A stretch of 64,000 nt of DNA from Micromonospora coerulea (GTDB taxonomy: Bacteria > Actinomycetota > Actinomycetes > Mycobacteriales > Micromonosporaceae): NCBI RefSeq assembly GCF_016598485.1, contig NZ_JAEMUW010000008.1:124001-188000 (forward strand), given 5' to 3'. This document shows, in pieces, positions 24,819 through 33,550 of the stretch (position 1 is its first letter; every line of letters starts with the position of its first letter). A program made the position numbers and the translations under genes. The notes under the pieces are model-generated. The model ran no database searches and was not told the DNA's origin. It saw only the letters and a list, made by a program, of their open reading frames with translations.

Positions 24819-27800
24819 TCACGCCTCCAGGTCAGCCAGGACGGTCGGCAGCGCCCCGGCGGTCTGGGCGACCGCGGCGGGGGTGGTGTCCAGGTGGTCG
24901 AGCAGCCCTTCGACGTACGACACGTCCACCCGGACCTTCTGCACCCGGCCGTCGACGTCCCGCATCACGAACTCCCGGAAGCCCAGTCGTGCGGCCGAGC
25001 CGGCGTCGGCCTGGGAGAGCGAGGCGAGGGTCGCCTCGTAGCCGTCGTTGACCGGCACCCGGAGCAGTCGCAGCGCCTCGGAGGCGATCTCGGTGTCCTC
25101 GGCGATCCGGCCGACGAAGACGGTGGAGACGAGATTCTGCACGTCGAGGCCGAGGATGTCCTTCGGGTTCTGCGAGGCGACCAGGGCGGCGAGGTTCCAC
25201 TTCCGGGAGTCCCGGGCGAGGCGGACCAGGAACGAGCGCCCGGAGCGCCAACCTTCCATGAAGTGCGCCTCGTCGAGGCCGACCAGCTTCCGCGACGACA
25301 TCGACCCGCCGTAGCAGCGGCGGACCGCCAGTCGGTGCGCGGTGTGCAGCATCGGCAGGGCGAGGGCCTCCTCGGCCGACCAGTACTCGCGTTCGATCTT
25401 GAGGTCGGGCAGCCGCAGTCCGGCCATGGTGATCACCGTGAGCGCCGCGTCGGCGCCGAGCAGCCCCTCCGGCGGCCGGCCGAAGAAGAGCATGGCGAGC
25501 GGCATCTCGGCGGTGTCCAGCAGCAGGTTGGCCAGTTCCCGGCCGGCGTCGTCGTCGAGCCCCTGCAGGCAGGCGACCACGTCGTCCAGGGTGGACGTCT
25601 CCTCCGCGGGCACCTGACGTACCGCGTGCCGGAACAGGGTGGCGGTGGAGGCCTCGCGGGCGACCTGCGGCGGCACCAGCATCATGCAGATGTCCTGCAC
25701 CAGCATCCGGCGCTCGGCGCGGGCGTTGGAGACCGCGATCTCGAACTCCCGGTCGCCGGTCGCGCCGGCGCCGAACTCGGTGCGCAGCGGCGTCGGGATC
25801 AGCGCGTACGGCGCGAGTGTCCCCTGCTCGGAGCCGGTCAGGTTGAGCACGCGGGAGTACGGCCGCAGCTCCGGCATGGCGCAGAGCCGGGCCAGCGGGC
25901 CGGACGGGTCGAGCAGGGTGACCTGCACCCCGCGCCGGGCGGCCAGGTAGCCGAGCGCGCCGAGCAGGGTGGACTTGCCACCGCCCGGCTCCGCCACGAA
26001 GACCGCGAGCCCGGAGCGTTCCCGCACCTCCATCGGGAAGTGCAGGTCGAGGAAGACCGGGCGGCGGCAGGTGCCGGCGGTACGCCCGATCAGGTCGCCC
26101 CGCCGATCGCCGACGGTGGAGGCGGCCTGCGGCAGCGCGGCGGCCAGCAGCGGGACAGGCATCCGCCGGACGTAGCCGGTGTTGGCGATCGGTTCGCCGG
26201 GGATGAACTCGCGGGCCAGCCAGTCCTGGTTCTTCGGGTGCTGCAACGAGATGCGCAGCTCGCGGGAGTAGAGCTGGATGAGCCGGCGGGCCCGCTCCAG
26301 GCACTCCTCGCGGGTCCGGCCGCCGACCGCGATCCGGTGCCAGCCGTGTGCGCGGGCCGAGTCCACCGGCAGCCCGGTGGTCATCTCGTCGCCGATCACC
26401 AGCGCCCGCTTGGCCAGTCGTTCCAGCTCGGGCGGGGCGTCGATGCCGTGCTCGGCGTAGTCGAGCTGCTGGGACCGGATCATCCGGAGCCGGTGCTCAA
26501 GGTTGCGGAACGAGTCACCGGAGCCGAGGATGTCCACCCGGGTGGAGATCTCCATCGGCCAGGGCAGCCGCTCGTGGAAGTGCAGCCAGGGCTCGTGCCG
26601 CTCGGGGATCTCCAGCGGCTCCATCCGGCCGACCGCGAGCACGGCGACGTGCCGCTCCTCGCCGGTCATCCGGTTCACCAGCTTGACCGTCGAGCCGTAC
26701 GGGGTCCGGTAGCGCTCGACCTGCTCGGTCAGGGCGAGCAGGTCCCCGCGCTCCCACCGGCCGTTGGTGATCGGGGAGAGGGTGCCCGGGGGCGACATGC
26801 AGAGCGCGACGGAGCGGTAGAGCAGCCACTCCAGTTCCTGCGCGGTGACCCGGCGACCGCGCATGCCGAACGCTCCGAGCACCTCGTCGAACTGCTCGAC
26901 GGTCCGGCCCAGCTTGCGGCGCTCGCCGTCGGCGGTGCCCCGGCCGAAGGTGCGCAGCAGCCGCTCGGTCAGCGAGTCGCCGAGCGACCGGCGGGCGAAG
27001 GTGACGCCCAGGTAGGTCTGCCCTTCGGCGTGGTTGACCGCCATCAGGTGCCGCTGGGCGGCGACCAGGTGGTCGGCCCAGCCGGCCGTCCCGGGCACGT
27101 CGGGCAGCGGCGCCGCGGTGTGCGCGTCGATGGTGCGGGCCCACTCGTCGGCGGGGAACGGCCGGGTGGTGCGGCGCAGGTGCAGCCGGAAGCCGGCCAG
27201 GCCGGCGTACTGCTCGGAGATGGCCGACAGCAGCGCCTCCCGCTCGGCGTCGGGGCGGAACGCCCAGCGCACCTCGGGCAGCCAGTACCAGGCGGTGACG
27301 GTGTTCGGGGTGAAGGTCAGGTGGCCGGCGATCTCGGTGATCGCCAGCTCGACCGACGGGTCCCGATCCGCAAACTTGATCTTCGGCGGGCGGACCCGGA
27401 CCGGCTTGGCGGGCTTGCCGCTGCGCTCGGGGGAGCGCTGCCGGGGCGTGGCCACCTCGCGGGCGGGCGGTGTCGACAGCTCGCGGGTGCCGGACGCGGC
27501 GACCTCGCGGCCGCGCGGCGCGGTGATCCGTTCGGGGTCGGTGCGGCGCGCGATCCGGCCGGCGGCGGCCGGATCGCGCCGCGACGGACGCTCGGCCGGG
27601 ATCTCGGCCGCCGGCTCGGTCAGCTCCGGTTCGGCGGTCGGTCGCAGCGTGGGGAGCCGGTCGCCGGGCTGGTGCGGCACCCGGTTCCGGGCGGTCTTCG
27701 CGGGCGCCGGTCCGAGAGCGGGCATCCGGCCCGGGGCGTCGCCCGGCAGTTCGGGCGCGGGGGATGCCGACCGGGGGAGGCCGACGGTCTCCCCGCTGCG

Positions 27801-28331
27801 GTCGTCCGGTCGGGTGCCGGTGACGGCCTCGGGCAGCCGGCTCGGCTGGTCGGCGGCGATGCCCTCCGGGCTCCCGGTGGCGCGGCCGGTCCGGCGCTCG
27901 GAGAGCGGCGTGGGCACGGCCGGCTCGGTGGGGGCGGCGTGCTGGTGCGGGATCGGCAACGCCTCCCGCCCGACGCCGCGCCGGGGCGGCGCGACCACCG
28001 GGGTCGGCTCGGCGGGCGGCGGGGTCGCGGACCGGGTCACCGCGGGTGGCGTCGCCGGGCGGTGGCCGCCCGGCTGCGCGCCGCCGAAGAGGTCGAGGAA
28101 CGGCGAGTCGATGTCGCCGCCGTCGCCCACGGCGGGTTGCGCGCCGGCCGGGGCAGGCCGGGGCGGCTGGAAGACGCCGACCTGGCCGTGCCCGGGGCTG
28201 GTCGCCAGCGCGGGGTCGAGGGCGGCCTCGTCCAGCTCCTCCGCCTCAGGGTAGTCGAACGATCGCGCACGGTTACCAGGCGGCTCGGCATGCCGCCCGG
28301 CCGGGGAACCCGGCGTAAAAGAGCGATTCAT
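24819..28331 (-). CDS. VirB4/TraC-family conjugation-type ATPase
   Basis: The 1170 residues begin with a disordered Pro/Arg-rich segment (1-315). A conserved N-terminal VirB4 domain follows, and then an AAA domain with Walker A AEPGGGKSTL near residue 782 and Walker B LVGLDEAHFMEG near 1016. An arginine-bearing sensor region, LVASQNPKDIL, comes after. VirB4 ATPases energise type IV secretion and are the most reliable marker of such systems. The motifs look fully intact, unlike those of the FtsK-like neighbour. Genes for a VirB3-like and a pilin-like protein precede it and a TrbL-like gene follows, which is the classical order. Confidence 0.88.
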   Translation of the reverse strand: MNRSFTPGSPAGRHAEPPGNRARSFDYPEAEELDEAALDPALATSPGHGQVGVFQPPRPAPAGAQPAVGDGGDIDSPFLDLFGGAQPGGHRPATPPAVTRSATPPPAEPTPVVAPPRRGVGREALPIPHQHAAPTEPAVPTPLSERRTGRATGSPEGIAADQPSRLPEAVTGTRPDDRSGETVGLPRSASPAPELPGDAPGRMPALGPAPAKTARNRVPHQPGDRLPTLRPTAEPELTEPAAEIPAERPSRRDPAAAGRIARRTDPERITAPRGREVAASGTRELSTPPAREVATPRQRSPERSGKPAKPVRVRPPKIKFADRDPSVELAITEIAGHLTFTPNTVTAWYWLPEVRWAFRPDAEREALLSAISEQYAGLAGFRLHLRRTTRPFPADEWARTIDAHTAAPLPDVPGTAGWADHLVAAQRHLMAVNHAEGQTYLGVTFARRSLGDSLTERLLRTFGRGTADGERRKLGRTVEQFDEVLGAFGMRGRRVTAQELEWLLYRSVALCMSPPGTLSPITNGRWERGDLLALTEQVERYRTPYGSTVKLVNRMTGEERHVAVLAVGRMEPLEIPERHEPWLHFHERLPWPMEISTRVDILGSGDSFRNLEHRLRMIRSQQLDYAEHGIDAPPELERLAKRALVIGDEMTTGLPVDSARAHGWHRIAVGGRTREECLERARRLIQLYSRELRISLQHPKNQDWLAREFIPGEPIANTGYVRRMPVPLLAAALPQAASTVGDRRGDLIGRTAGTCRRPVFLDLHFPMEVRERSGLAVFVAEPGGGKSTLLGALGYLAARRGVQVTLLDPSGPLARLCAMPELRPYSRVLNLTGSEQGTLAPYALIPTPLRTEFGAGATGDREFEIAVSNARAERRMLVQDICMMLVPPQVAREASTATLFRHAVRQVPAEETSTLDDVVACLQGLDDDAGRELANLLLDTAEMPLAMLFFGRPPEGLLGADAALTVITMAGLRLPDLKIEREYWSAEEALALPMLHTAHRLAVRRCYGGSMSSRKLVGLDEAHFMEGWRSGRSFLVRLARDSRKWNLAALVASQNPKDILGLDVQNLVSTVFVGRIAEDTEIASEALRLLRVPVNDGYEATLASLSQADAGSAARLGFREFVMRDVDGRVQKVRVDVSYVEGLLDHLDTTPAAVAQTAGALPTVLADLEA

Positions 28332-28380
28332 GAGACCGCCTCACCCGCGTCGTTCGGCTGCCCGTTGGGCGTACACCCGG

Positions 28381-28743
28381 TCATGCCAGTTCCTCCCGGA
28401 TCCTGATCCGGCTCGCCACCAGGCGCGGGTCGCGCAGCTCGGCGGCCGGCTCCCGGGTTCGTCGCCAGTCGGTCAGCGCGGTGCGGATGACCATGCGCGC
28501 CGGCCGGTCGGGGTCGACGTACCGGAAGATGAACGAGGTGGTCACGATGGCGAGCGAGATCTCCCAGGCGGGAAAGAGCTCGACGTTCAGCGTGAACAGC
28601 CAGTGGATGAACATGTAGAGGGGTACGAGCAGCATGAACAGGCCGTACTGGGCGTACGGCAGGTGCACGGGAAGGGTGTAGCCGGGCGGCCCCAGATAGA
28701 CGAGACGAGCCCGGTAGATGTCGTCGTCGGTGCGCAGCCGCAT
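28381..28743 (-). CDS. VirB3/PrgI/TcpE-like small membrane protein
   Basis: The 120 residues contain two adjacent membrane helices (about 32-52 and 60-80) followed by a basic segment with YVDPDRPARMVIRTALTDW. Size, topology and position immediately before a VirB4 gene match the VirB3/PrgI class. The family call rests on context more than on sequence motifs. The start is 12 bases after the pilin-like gene's stop. Confidence 0.7.
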   Translation of the reverse strand: MRLRTDDDIYRARLVYLGPPGYTLPVHLPYAQYGLFMLLVPLYMFIHWLFTLNVELFPAWEISLAIVTTSFIFRYVDPDRPARMVIRTALTDWRRTREPAAELRDPRLVASRIRIREELA

Positions 28744-28755
28744 GGTCGCCCGCGC

Positions 28756-29070
28756 CTATTCGAAGATCAGATTGATCAGGTAGTCGCCGACGAAGAAGAG
28801 GGTGGCGGCGCCGGCGATGAACGCCAGGCCGACGATGGCGATGGCCGAGCTGGTCAGCACCTTCGAGATCTCGCCCCGGCTGGCCCGGCCGATGAAGATG
28901 ACACCGAGCACGGCAAGCAGGATCGGCGCGATCTTGCTGGCGAAGAAGGTGACGACGCCCTCGGTGTCGATGCCCTTCGGCGCCGGCTCGGCGAGTGGCG
29001 TCGACGCCAGCGTGTGGAGCGCGTGGCCGACGGCGGACGACGCCGTCCCCAGGAGCTCGATGGCGATCAC
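28756..29070 (-). CDS. Pilin-like (VirB2-type) small membrane protein, first gene of the secretion-like operon
   Basis: The 104 residues have two hydrophobic helices near 43-60 and 72-98 (APILLAVLGVIFIG and SSAIAIVGLAFIAGAATLFF), a TrbC/VirB2-like topology. The GTG at 29070 is chosen because GGGGAGG lies exactly six bases upstream; the ATG five codons earlier overlaps that binding site and is unlikely. It heads an operon of seven genes running to 20529. Confidence 0.72.
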   Translation of the reverse strand: MIAIELLGTASSAVGHALHTLASTPLAEPAPKGIDTEGVVTFFASKIAPILLAVLGVIFIGRASRGEISKVLTSSAIAIVGLAFIAGAATLFFVGDYLINLIFE

Positions 29071-29426
29071 TGGAAACCTCCCCATGTCGCGGCCGGCGAC
29101 GCCGCGGTGGTGCAGTAGTCAAGCCTGGCGGGATGGTGCTCACTCTGCGCAGCGTCGGCGACACTACGTTCGTTACCCACCACGGAGAGTGGTGAGCTTT
29201 GGGGGAATTTCTCCCGCTTCGGCCCTCCCTCCAGGCTTCGCCATCTCCATGCTGGGCAATTCCAAAGCGTACGGCGCGGCCACCTTTGCGACAACCCGCG
29301 AAGAGTCGACCCGATCCGACCCGGAAGACCGATCGTACACCTGTTCCAATTGCCATGTCAGGGCCGTCGTGGGCGGTCCGGGGCCGGGCCGCCGGAGCCC
29401 CTGTTGGCGACCGGTACGGTCTAGTC
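29071..29426. other. Divergent intergenic region between the secretion-like operon and folP
   Basis: 356 bases without a credible gene, and visibly less GC-rich than the flanks. It contains CACCAC-GGAGA-GTGGTG, a perfect 6-bp hairpin (29178-29194), and a TTGACT hexamer on the minus strand about 50 bases before the operon start that might be a -35 box. The -10 of folP lies at 29415-29420. The operon's promoter must be here but is not clear by eye. Confidence 0.5.
29415..29420 (+). promoter_or_regulatory. -10 box of folP (leaderless)
   Basis: TACGGT ends six bases before the folP GTG, so transcription would begin at or next to the start codon. No -35 is evident. Confidence 0.55.
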
Positions 29427-30314
29427 GTGACCGATCTGGTACGGGCCCCGGCCCCGGTGCTGATGGGCGTCCTCAACGTCACGCCCGACTCCTTCTCCGA
29501 CGGCGGCCGGTACGCCGATCTCGACGCCGCCGTCGGACACGGAGTGCGACTGTGCGAGGCCGGCGCGGACCTGGTGGACGTCGGTGGCGAGTCAACCCGT
29601 CCGGGCGCGGACCGGGTCGACCCGGAGACGGAGACGGCCCGGGTCCTGCCGGTGATCCGCGAGCTGGCCGCGGCCGGCATTCCGGTCAGCATCGACACCA
29701 GCCGGGCCCGGGTGGCCGAGGCGGCCCTCGCCGCCGGCGCCGCCGTGGTCAACGACGTCTCCGGCGGCCTCGCCGACCTCGACATGGCCCGGGTGGTCCG
29801 CGACGCCGGCTGCCCCTGGGTGCTCATGCACTGGCGCGGGCACTCCGGCGAGATGCGCGACCTGGCCAGCTACGGCGACGTGGTCGCCGACGTCCGGGCC
29901 GAGCTGGGTCAGCGGGTGGACGAGGCGCTGGCCGCCGGGGTGGCCGCCGACCGGATCATCATCGATCCCGGGCTCGGCTTCGCCAAGACCGCCGCGCACA
30001 ACTGGGAGCTCAGCGCCCGTCTGGCCGAGCTGCTCGAACTCGGCTTCCCGCTGCTCTTCGGGGCGAGCCGCAAGTCCTACCTGGGCCGGCTGCTGGCCGG
30101 CCCGGACGGCACGCCCCGGCCGACCGCGGAACGGGAGGCGGCCACCATCGCCACCAGCCTGCTCGCCGTCGCCGCCGGGGCCTGGGGGGTGCGCGTGCAC
30201 GACGTGCGCGCGACCGCCGACGCCCTCGCGGTCTGGGCCGCCACCGGCCACCCACGCCTGAGCGGCGACCAGGGAAACCGGCCGGCGGCTGCGGCGCGGA
30301 AAGAGGGAGCATGA
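29427..30314 (+). CDS. folP: Dihydropteroate synthase
   Basis: Joins p-aminobenzoate to hydroxymethyl-dihydropterin diphosphate in folate synthesis; the target of sulfonamides. The 295 residues carry the signatures VLMGVLNVTPDSFSDGG, DVGGESTRPGA and IIIDPGLGFAKT. GTG start placed six bases after a TACGGT box. The frame stays open further upstream, but that part has no coding bias. It heads a folP-folB-folK-DUF3180 operon. Confidence 0.95.
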   Translation: MTDLVRAPAPVLMGVLNVTPDSFSDGGRYADLDAAVGHGVRLCEAGADLVDVGGESTRPGADRVDPETETARVLPVIRELAAAGIPVSIDTSRARVAEAALAAGAAVVNDVSGGLADLDMARVVRDAGCPWVLMHWRGHSGEMRDLASYGDVVADVRAELGQRVDEALAAGVAADRIIIDPGLGFAKTAAHNWELSARLAELLELGFPLLFGASRKSYLGRLLAGPDGTPRPTAEREAATIATSLLAVAAGAWGVRVHDVRATADALAVWAATGHPRLSGDQGNRPAAAARKEGA

Positions 30315-30316
30315 GG

Positions 30317-30676
30317 ATGACCGACCGGATCGAGCTGACCGGGCTGCGGGCGCGCGGCCGGCACGGCGTCTACGACTTCGAGCGGGCCCAGGGGCAGGAG
30401 TTCGTGGTCGACGCGGTGCTCGAACTCGACCTCGCCCCGGCCGCCCGCTCCGACGAGGTGACCGACACCGTGCACTACGGGGAGCTGGCCGAGCGGCTGG
30501 TCGCGGTGATCACCGGGGAGCCGGTCAACCTGATCGAGACGCTCGCCGACCGGCTGCTCGCGGTCTGCCTGGCCGAACCGCTGGTCGGCGCGGCCACGGT
30601 CACCGTGCACAAGCCCGAGGCGCCGATCCCGCACACCTTCGCCGACGTGGCCGTCACGATGCGACGCGCCCGGTGA
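30317..30676 (+). CDS. folB: Dihydroneopterin aldolase
   Basis: Converts dihydroneopterin to hydroxymethyl-dihydropterin and glycolaldehyde. The 119 residues begin MTDRIELTGLRARGRHGVYD; the conserved HGV(Y/F)xxE-like motif and the C-terminal KPEAPIPHTFADV are present. Two ATGs compete. The first (30311) overlaps the folP stop; the second (30317) stands seven bases after GGGAG and is preferred. The end overlaps folK by four bases. Confidence 0.94.
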   Translation: MTDRIELTGLRARGRHGVYDFERAQGQEFVVDAVLELDLAPAARSDEVTDTVHYGELAERLVAVITGEPVNLIETLADRLLAVCLAEPLVGAATVTVHKPEAPIPHTFADVAVTMRRAR

Positions 30677-31200
30677 CCCGGGCCGTGCTGTCGATCGGCA
30701 GCAACCTCGGGGACCGGCTCGCCCACCTGCGCTCGGCGGTGGCCGCGCTCGGCGACGCGGTGCGGGTGGTCTCCGGCGTGTACGAGACTCCACCGTGGGG
30801 GGACGCCGAGCAGCCGGCGTACCTGAACGCGGTGGTGCTGGTGGTGGACCCGGCGGCGACGGCGCGGGACTGGCTGACCCGGGCCCGGGCCGCGGAGGCC
30901 GCGGCCGGGCGGACCCGGGACCCGGAACGCCGGTTCGGGCCGCGCACCCTCGACGTCGACGTCGTCGCGGTCTGGGACGACGCGGGTCAGCCGGTGCTCA
31001 GTGACGACCCCGAGCTCACCCTGCCGCATCCCCGTGCCCACCTGCGGGCCTTCGTGCTCCGGCCGTGGATCGACATCGAGCCGCACGGGCGGCTGCCCGG
31101 GCACGGCTGGCTGACCGACCTGCTCAACGCCGAGCCGCTGGCTTTCGACGCGCTGGAACTGAGTCCCCGACCGGATCTGGCGTTAGAGTCGGACACATGA
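30673..31200 (+). CDS. folK: 2-amino-4-hydroxy-6-hydroxymethyldihydropteridine diphosphokinase
   Basis: Pyrophosphorylates hydroxymethyl-dihydropterin to make the substrate of FolP. The 175 residues contain LSIGSNLGDR, RFGPRTLDVDVVAV (metal-binding Asp pair) and LPHPRAHLRAFVL, all hallmark HPPK motifs. The GTG start overlaps the folB stop (GTGA). Its TGA overlaps the ATG of an eight-codon mini-frame that leads into the DUF3180 gene. Confidence 0.95.
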   Translation: MTRAVLSIGSNLGDRLAHLRSAVAALGDAVRVVSGVYETPPWGDAEQPAYLNAVVLVVDPAATARDWLTRARAAEAAAGRTRDPERRFGPRTLDVDVVAVWDDAGQPVLSDDPELTLPHPRAHLRAFVLRPWIDIEPHGRLPGHGWLTDLLNAEPLAFDALELSPRPDLALESDT

Positions 31201-31219
31201 CCCAGTGGAGCCGGCCGGC

Positions 31220-31750
31220 ATGAGCCCGGCCCAGTCCCCGCGCGACCCCGACCGGTTCCGGATGGGCCCGACCCGGATCTCCACGCTGGTGGTGGCCGCC
31301 CTCGCCGCCGCCGCGGTGGCCTGGCTGCTGATCAGCAGGCTCTACTACGACGTCGCGCCGGACCTGCCCTGGCTGCCGGTGGTCACGCTGGCCGGCCTGG
31401 CCGTGCTGGAGGCCTACGCGGCGGTCAACACCCGCGGCCGGATCGAGCGCCGGCCCGGCCGGGAGCCGGTCAACCCGCTGCTGGTCGCCCGGTTCGTGGT
31501 GCTGGCCAAGGCATCCGCGCTGGCCGGGGCGATCTTCGCCGGCTTCTACGCGGGGCTGACCGGCTGGCTCCTCATCGAGCGGACCGAGGCCGCCGTCGGC
31601 GACCGGCCGGCCGCGGGGGCCGGGCTGCTCGTCTCGCTCGCCCTGGTCGCCGCCGCGCTCTGGCTGGAGCGAGCCTGCCGGGTACCGGAGCAGGAGGACG
31701 ACGAGGACCGCGAGCCCGGCGACCGGGAGACTCCTCGCGGCCGCCTCTGA
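31220..31750 (+). CDS. DUF3180 family membrane protein
   Basis: The 176 residues contain four hydrophobic helices (two near 15-65, two near 95-155) and a polar, acidic tail. It begins MGPTRISTL a little after the start, typical for the DUF3180 family that follows folK in actinobacteria (Rv3605c position). Function unknown. The ATG at 31220 overlaps the stop of an eight-codon mini-frame; a GTG at 31205 in the same frame is an alternative. Confidence 0.85.
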   Translation: MSPAQSPRDPDRFRMGPTRISTLVVAALAAAAVAWLLISRLYYDVAPDLPWLPVVTLAGLAVLEAYAAVNTRGRIERRPGREPVNPLLVARFVVLAKASALAGAIFAGFYAGLTGWLLIERTEAAVGDRPAAGAGLLVSLALVAAALWLERACRVPEQEDDEDREPGDRETPRGRL

Positions 31751-31867
31751 TCAGGGGGTTCCCACCACCCGCGCCCGCAGGTACCGTGCCTGGCGACCGG
31801 AAGCAACGGCCGCCGCCGGTCCGCCGCGCGTCGGACGGGACGGCCGGCGACGTGGGAGGCGCGGGCC

Positions 31868-33088
31868 ATGGCGTACGACGAGATGGGCCGGGATGCGCCG
31901 GCGGAGCCGTCGTCGGGCGTGCCCGCCGCCGTGCTGGAGAACGTCTTCGACGACCCACTGCACGGCGAGCCCGGCCGGGACCGGATCGCCGTGCACGTGG
32001 TCTGGGAGGTCCTGCTGCTGGTCGGGCTGGCGGGGCTCGGCTTCCTGCTCTGGCGGGAGGACGCCGACGCGGTGCGCGGCGACGGCCTGAAGTCGTTGCT
32101 GGTCGACGCGGTCGCGCTCGGCCTGCTGGCCCTCGCCGCCGGGCTGAGCCTGCGCGCCGCCGCGGTCAACCTGGCGGTCGGTCCGGTCGCCGTGGCCGCC
32201 GCCCTGCACGTCGCCGAGCAGGGCGACCGGGGCCTGCGGGAGGCGCTCCTGCCGGCGCTGACGGTGGCCGCCCTGGGCGGTGCGGCCCTGGCCCTCGCGG
32301 TGGTGGTGCTGCACGTGCCCGGGTGGGCGGCGAGCCTGGCCGGCGCCGCCGGGGTGATCGTGTACATCGAGCAGCGGTCCACCCCGGTCGCGGTCCAGGG
32401 CACGTACGACCCGCGGGACACCGCCGTCAACCTCTTCGCCGGCTTCGCCGCGGTCGCCGTACTGGGCGGCCTGTTCGGCGCGGTCAAGGCGATCCGTCGG
32501 CTGGTCGGTCGGTTCCGGCCGGTCGCCGACCCGGCCACGCGGCGGGGCACCGTCGCCGCGTTGGTGACCGGCCTGGCGCTGGTCGGCTCCAGCGTGCTGG
32601 CCATGCTCGCCGGGGTGCTGATCGCCGCCAACGGGACCGGCCCGGTGGCGCCCACCAGCGGGCTGGACTGGTCGGTGCTGGCGATCGGCACGGCGATGCT
32701 CGCCGGCACCAGCGCGTACGGCCGGCGCGGCGGGATCTTCGGCACCCTGCTCGCGGTCAGTCTGGTGGTGGTCTTCCTCGCCTGGGCGCAGGCCCGCGGC
32801 TGGACGATCAGCCGGTGGGCGGTCGGCGGGGCCGCGCTCGGCGGCGGGCTGTTGATCACCCGACTGGTCGAGGCGCTCGGTCGCCCCCGGACGCCCACCG
32901 GCGAGGCGGCCGAGCGGATGCCGGCCGGGGACGGCACGATCAGCACGGGCTGGGCGGTGTCCCGGTCCGGCCCGGTCGACACCTGGCCGGGCGTGCTGCC
33001 CGTGCAGGCCGCCGAGACCACGGCCGACCCCTGGGAGGCGCACCGCTGGGAGACCGGCCCGCAGCGCTGGGACGCCGACGACCGCTGA
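31868..33088 (+). CDS. Polytopic membrane protein resembling ABC sugar permeases (BPD_transp_2 type)
   Basis: The 406 residues have about ten membrane helices, including a segment AVNLAVGPVAVAAA that recalls the conserved (D/N)LSVG loop of ribose-type ABC permeases. No ATPase or binding-protein gene of that class is adjacent, so transport is unproven. The hydrophilic tail of about 90 residues is rich in Trp, Arg and Glu. GGGAGG stands about eight bases before the ATG. It occupies the Rv3604c position in the conserved block, a spot usually held by a membrane protein. Confidence 0.7.
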   Translation: MAYDEMGRDAPAEPSSGVPAAVLENVFDDPLHGEPGRDRIAVHVVWEVLLLVGLAGLGFLLWREDADAVRGDGLKSLLVDAVALGLLALAAGLSLRAAAVNLAVGPVAVAAALHVAEQGDRGLREALLPALTVAALGGAALALAVVVLHVPGWAASLAGAAGVIVYIEQRSTPVAVQGTYDPRDTAVNLFAGFAAVAVLGGLFGAVKAIRRLVGRFRPVADPATRRGTVAALVTGLALVGSSVLAMLAGVLIAANGTGPVAPTSGLDWSVLAIGTAMLAGTSAYGRRGGIFGTLLAVSLVVVFLAWAQARGWTISRWAVGGAALGGGLLITRLVEALGRPRTPTGEAAERMPAGDGTISTGWAVSRSGPVDTWPGVLPVQAAETTADPWEAHRWETGPQRWDADDR

Positions 33089-33161
33089 CCGCGCCGACCC
33101 GTCGGCGAGGGCGGCCCGTCCGGCGGGCCTGACCCTGATCTCGCCGGTTAGGCTCGGCGGC

Positions 33162-33464
33162 ATGACCGAATCTCCTGCCACCGGCGGCCGTACCTTCGAC
33201 CAGCTCGACCAGCTCTCCACCGAGGAGCTGCGCGAGCAGGCGTTCGCCCTGGCCCGGGAGCGGCACGACGTCAACTTCTTCTGGACGGTGCTGCGGCACC
33301 TGCCGAACGCGGACGAGGCCGCCGTGCTGGACGGGGCGCCCAACTCGATCGGGCCGATCATCGACGAGGCGTCGGCGCTCTGGCGCGAGCTGACCGGACA
33401 CGGCTACGAGGAGGCCGCGCCGCTGCTGCGCGCCGCCTTCATCGACTACCTGCTGAAGCACTGA
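33162..33464 (+). CDS. Conserved small soluble protein, function unknown
   Basis: 100 residues, largely helical and acidic (FDQLDQLSTEELREQAFALA at the N-terminus). No motif recognised. TAGGCT ends seven bases before the ATG, so it is probably expressed from its own leaderless promoter rather than with the permease-like gene. The composition is that of an ordinary core gene. Confidence 0.75.
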   Translation: MTESPATGGRTFDQLDQLSTEELREQAFALARERHDVNFFWTVLRHLPNADEAAVLDGAPNSIGPIIDEASALWRELTGHGYEEAAPLLRAAFIDYLLKH

Positions 33465-33550
33465 CCCGTCCGGCGGCTGCCCGCCGGCTGGCGGCGGTGG
33501 CCCGTGCGCGCAGGTTTGCCCGGCGGCGCGGGCCGGGAACTGACCGCCCC

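Noticed and set aside
16363..29426. Integrative conjugative element or prophage
   Set aside because: No integrase, recombinase, relaxase, replication gene, tRNA or flanking direct repeat was found, so mobility is not supported despite the conjugation-type proteins.
29199..29426. N-terminal extension of folP from an upstream ATG
   Set aside because: The extra codons lack G/C third-position bias and any family similarity; the GTG at 29427 has a -10 box at leaderless spacing.
31546..33361. Long minus-strand frames opposite the permease-like gene
   Set aside because: Low-complexity translations with no motif; the plus-strand frame gives a clean polytopic membrane protein with a ribosome binding site.
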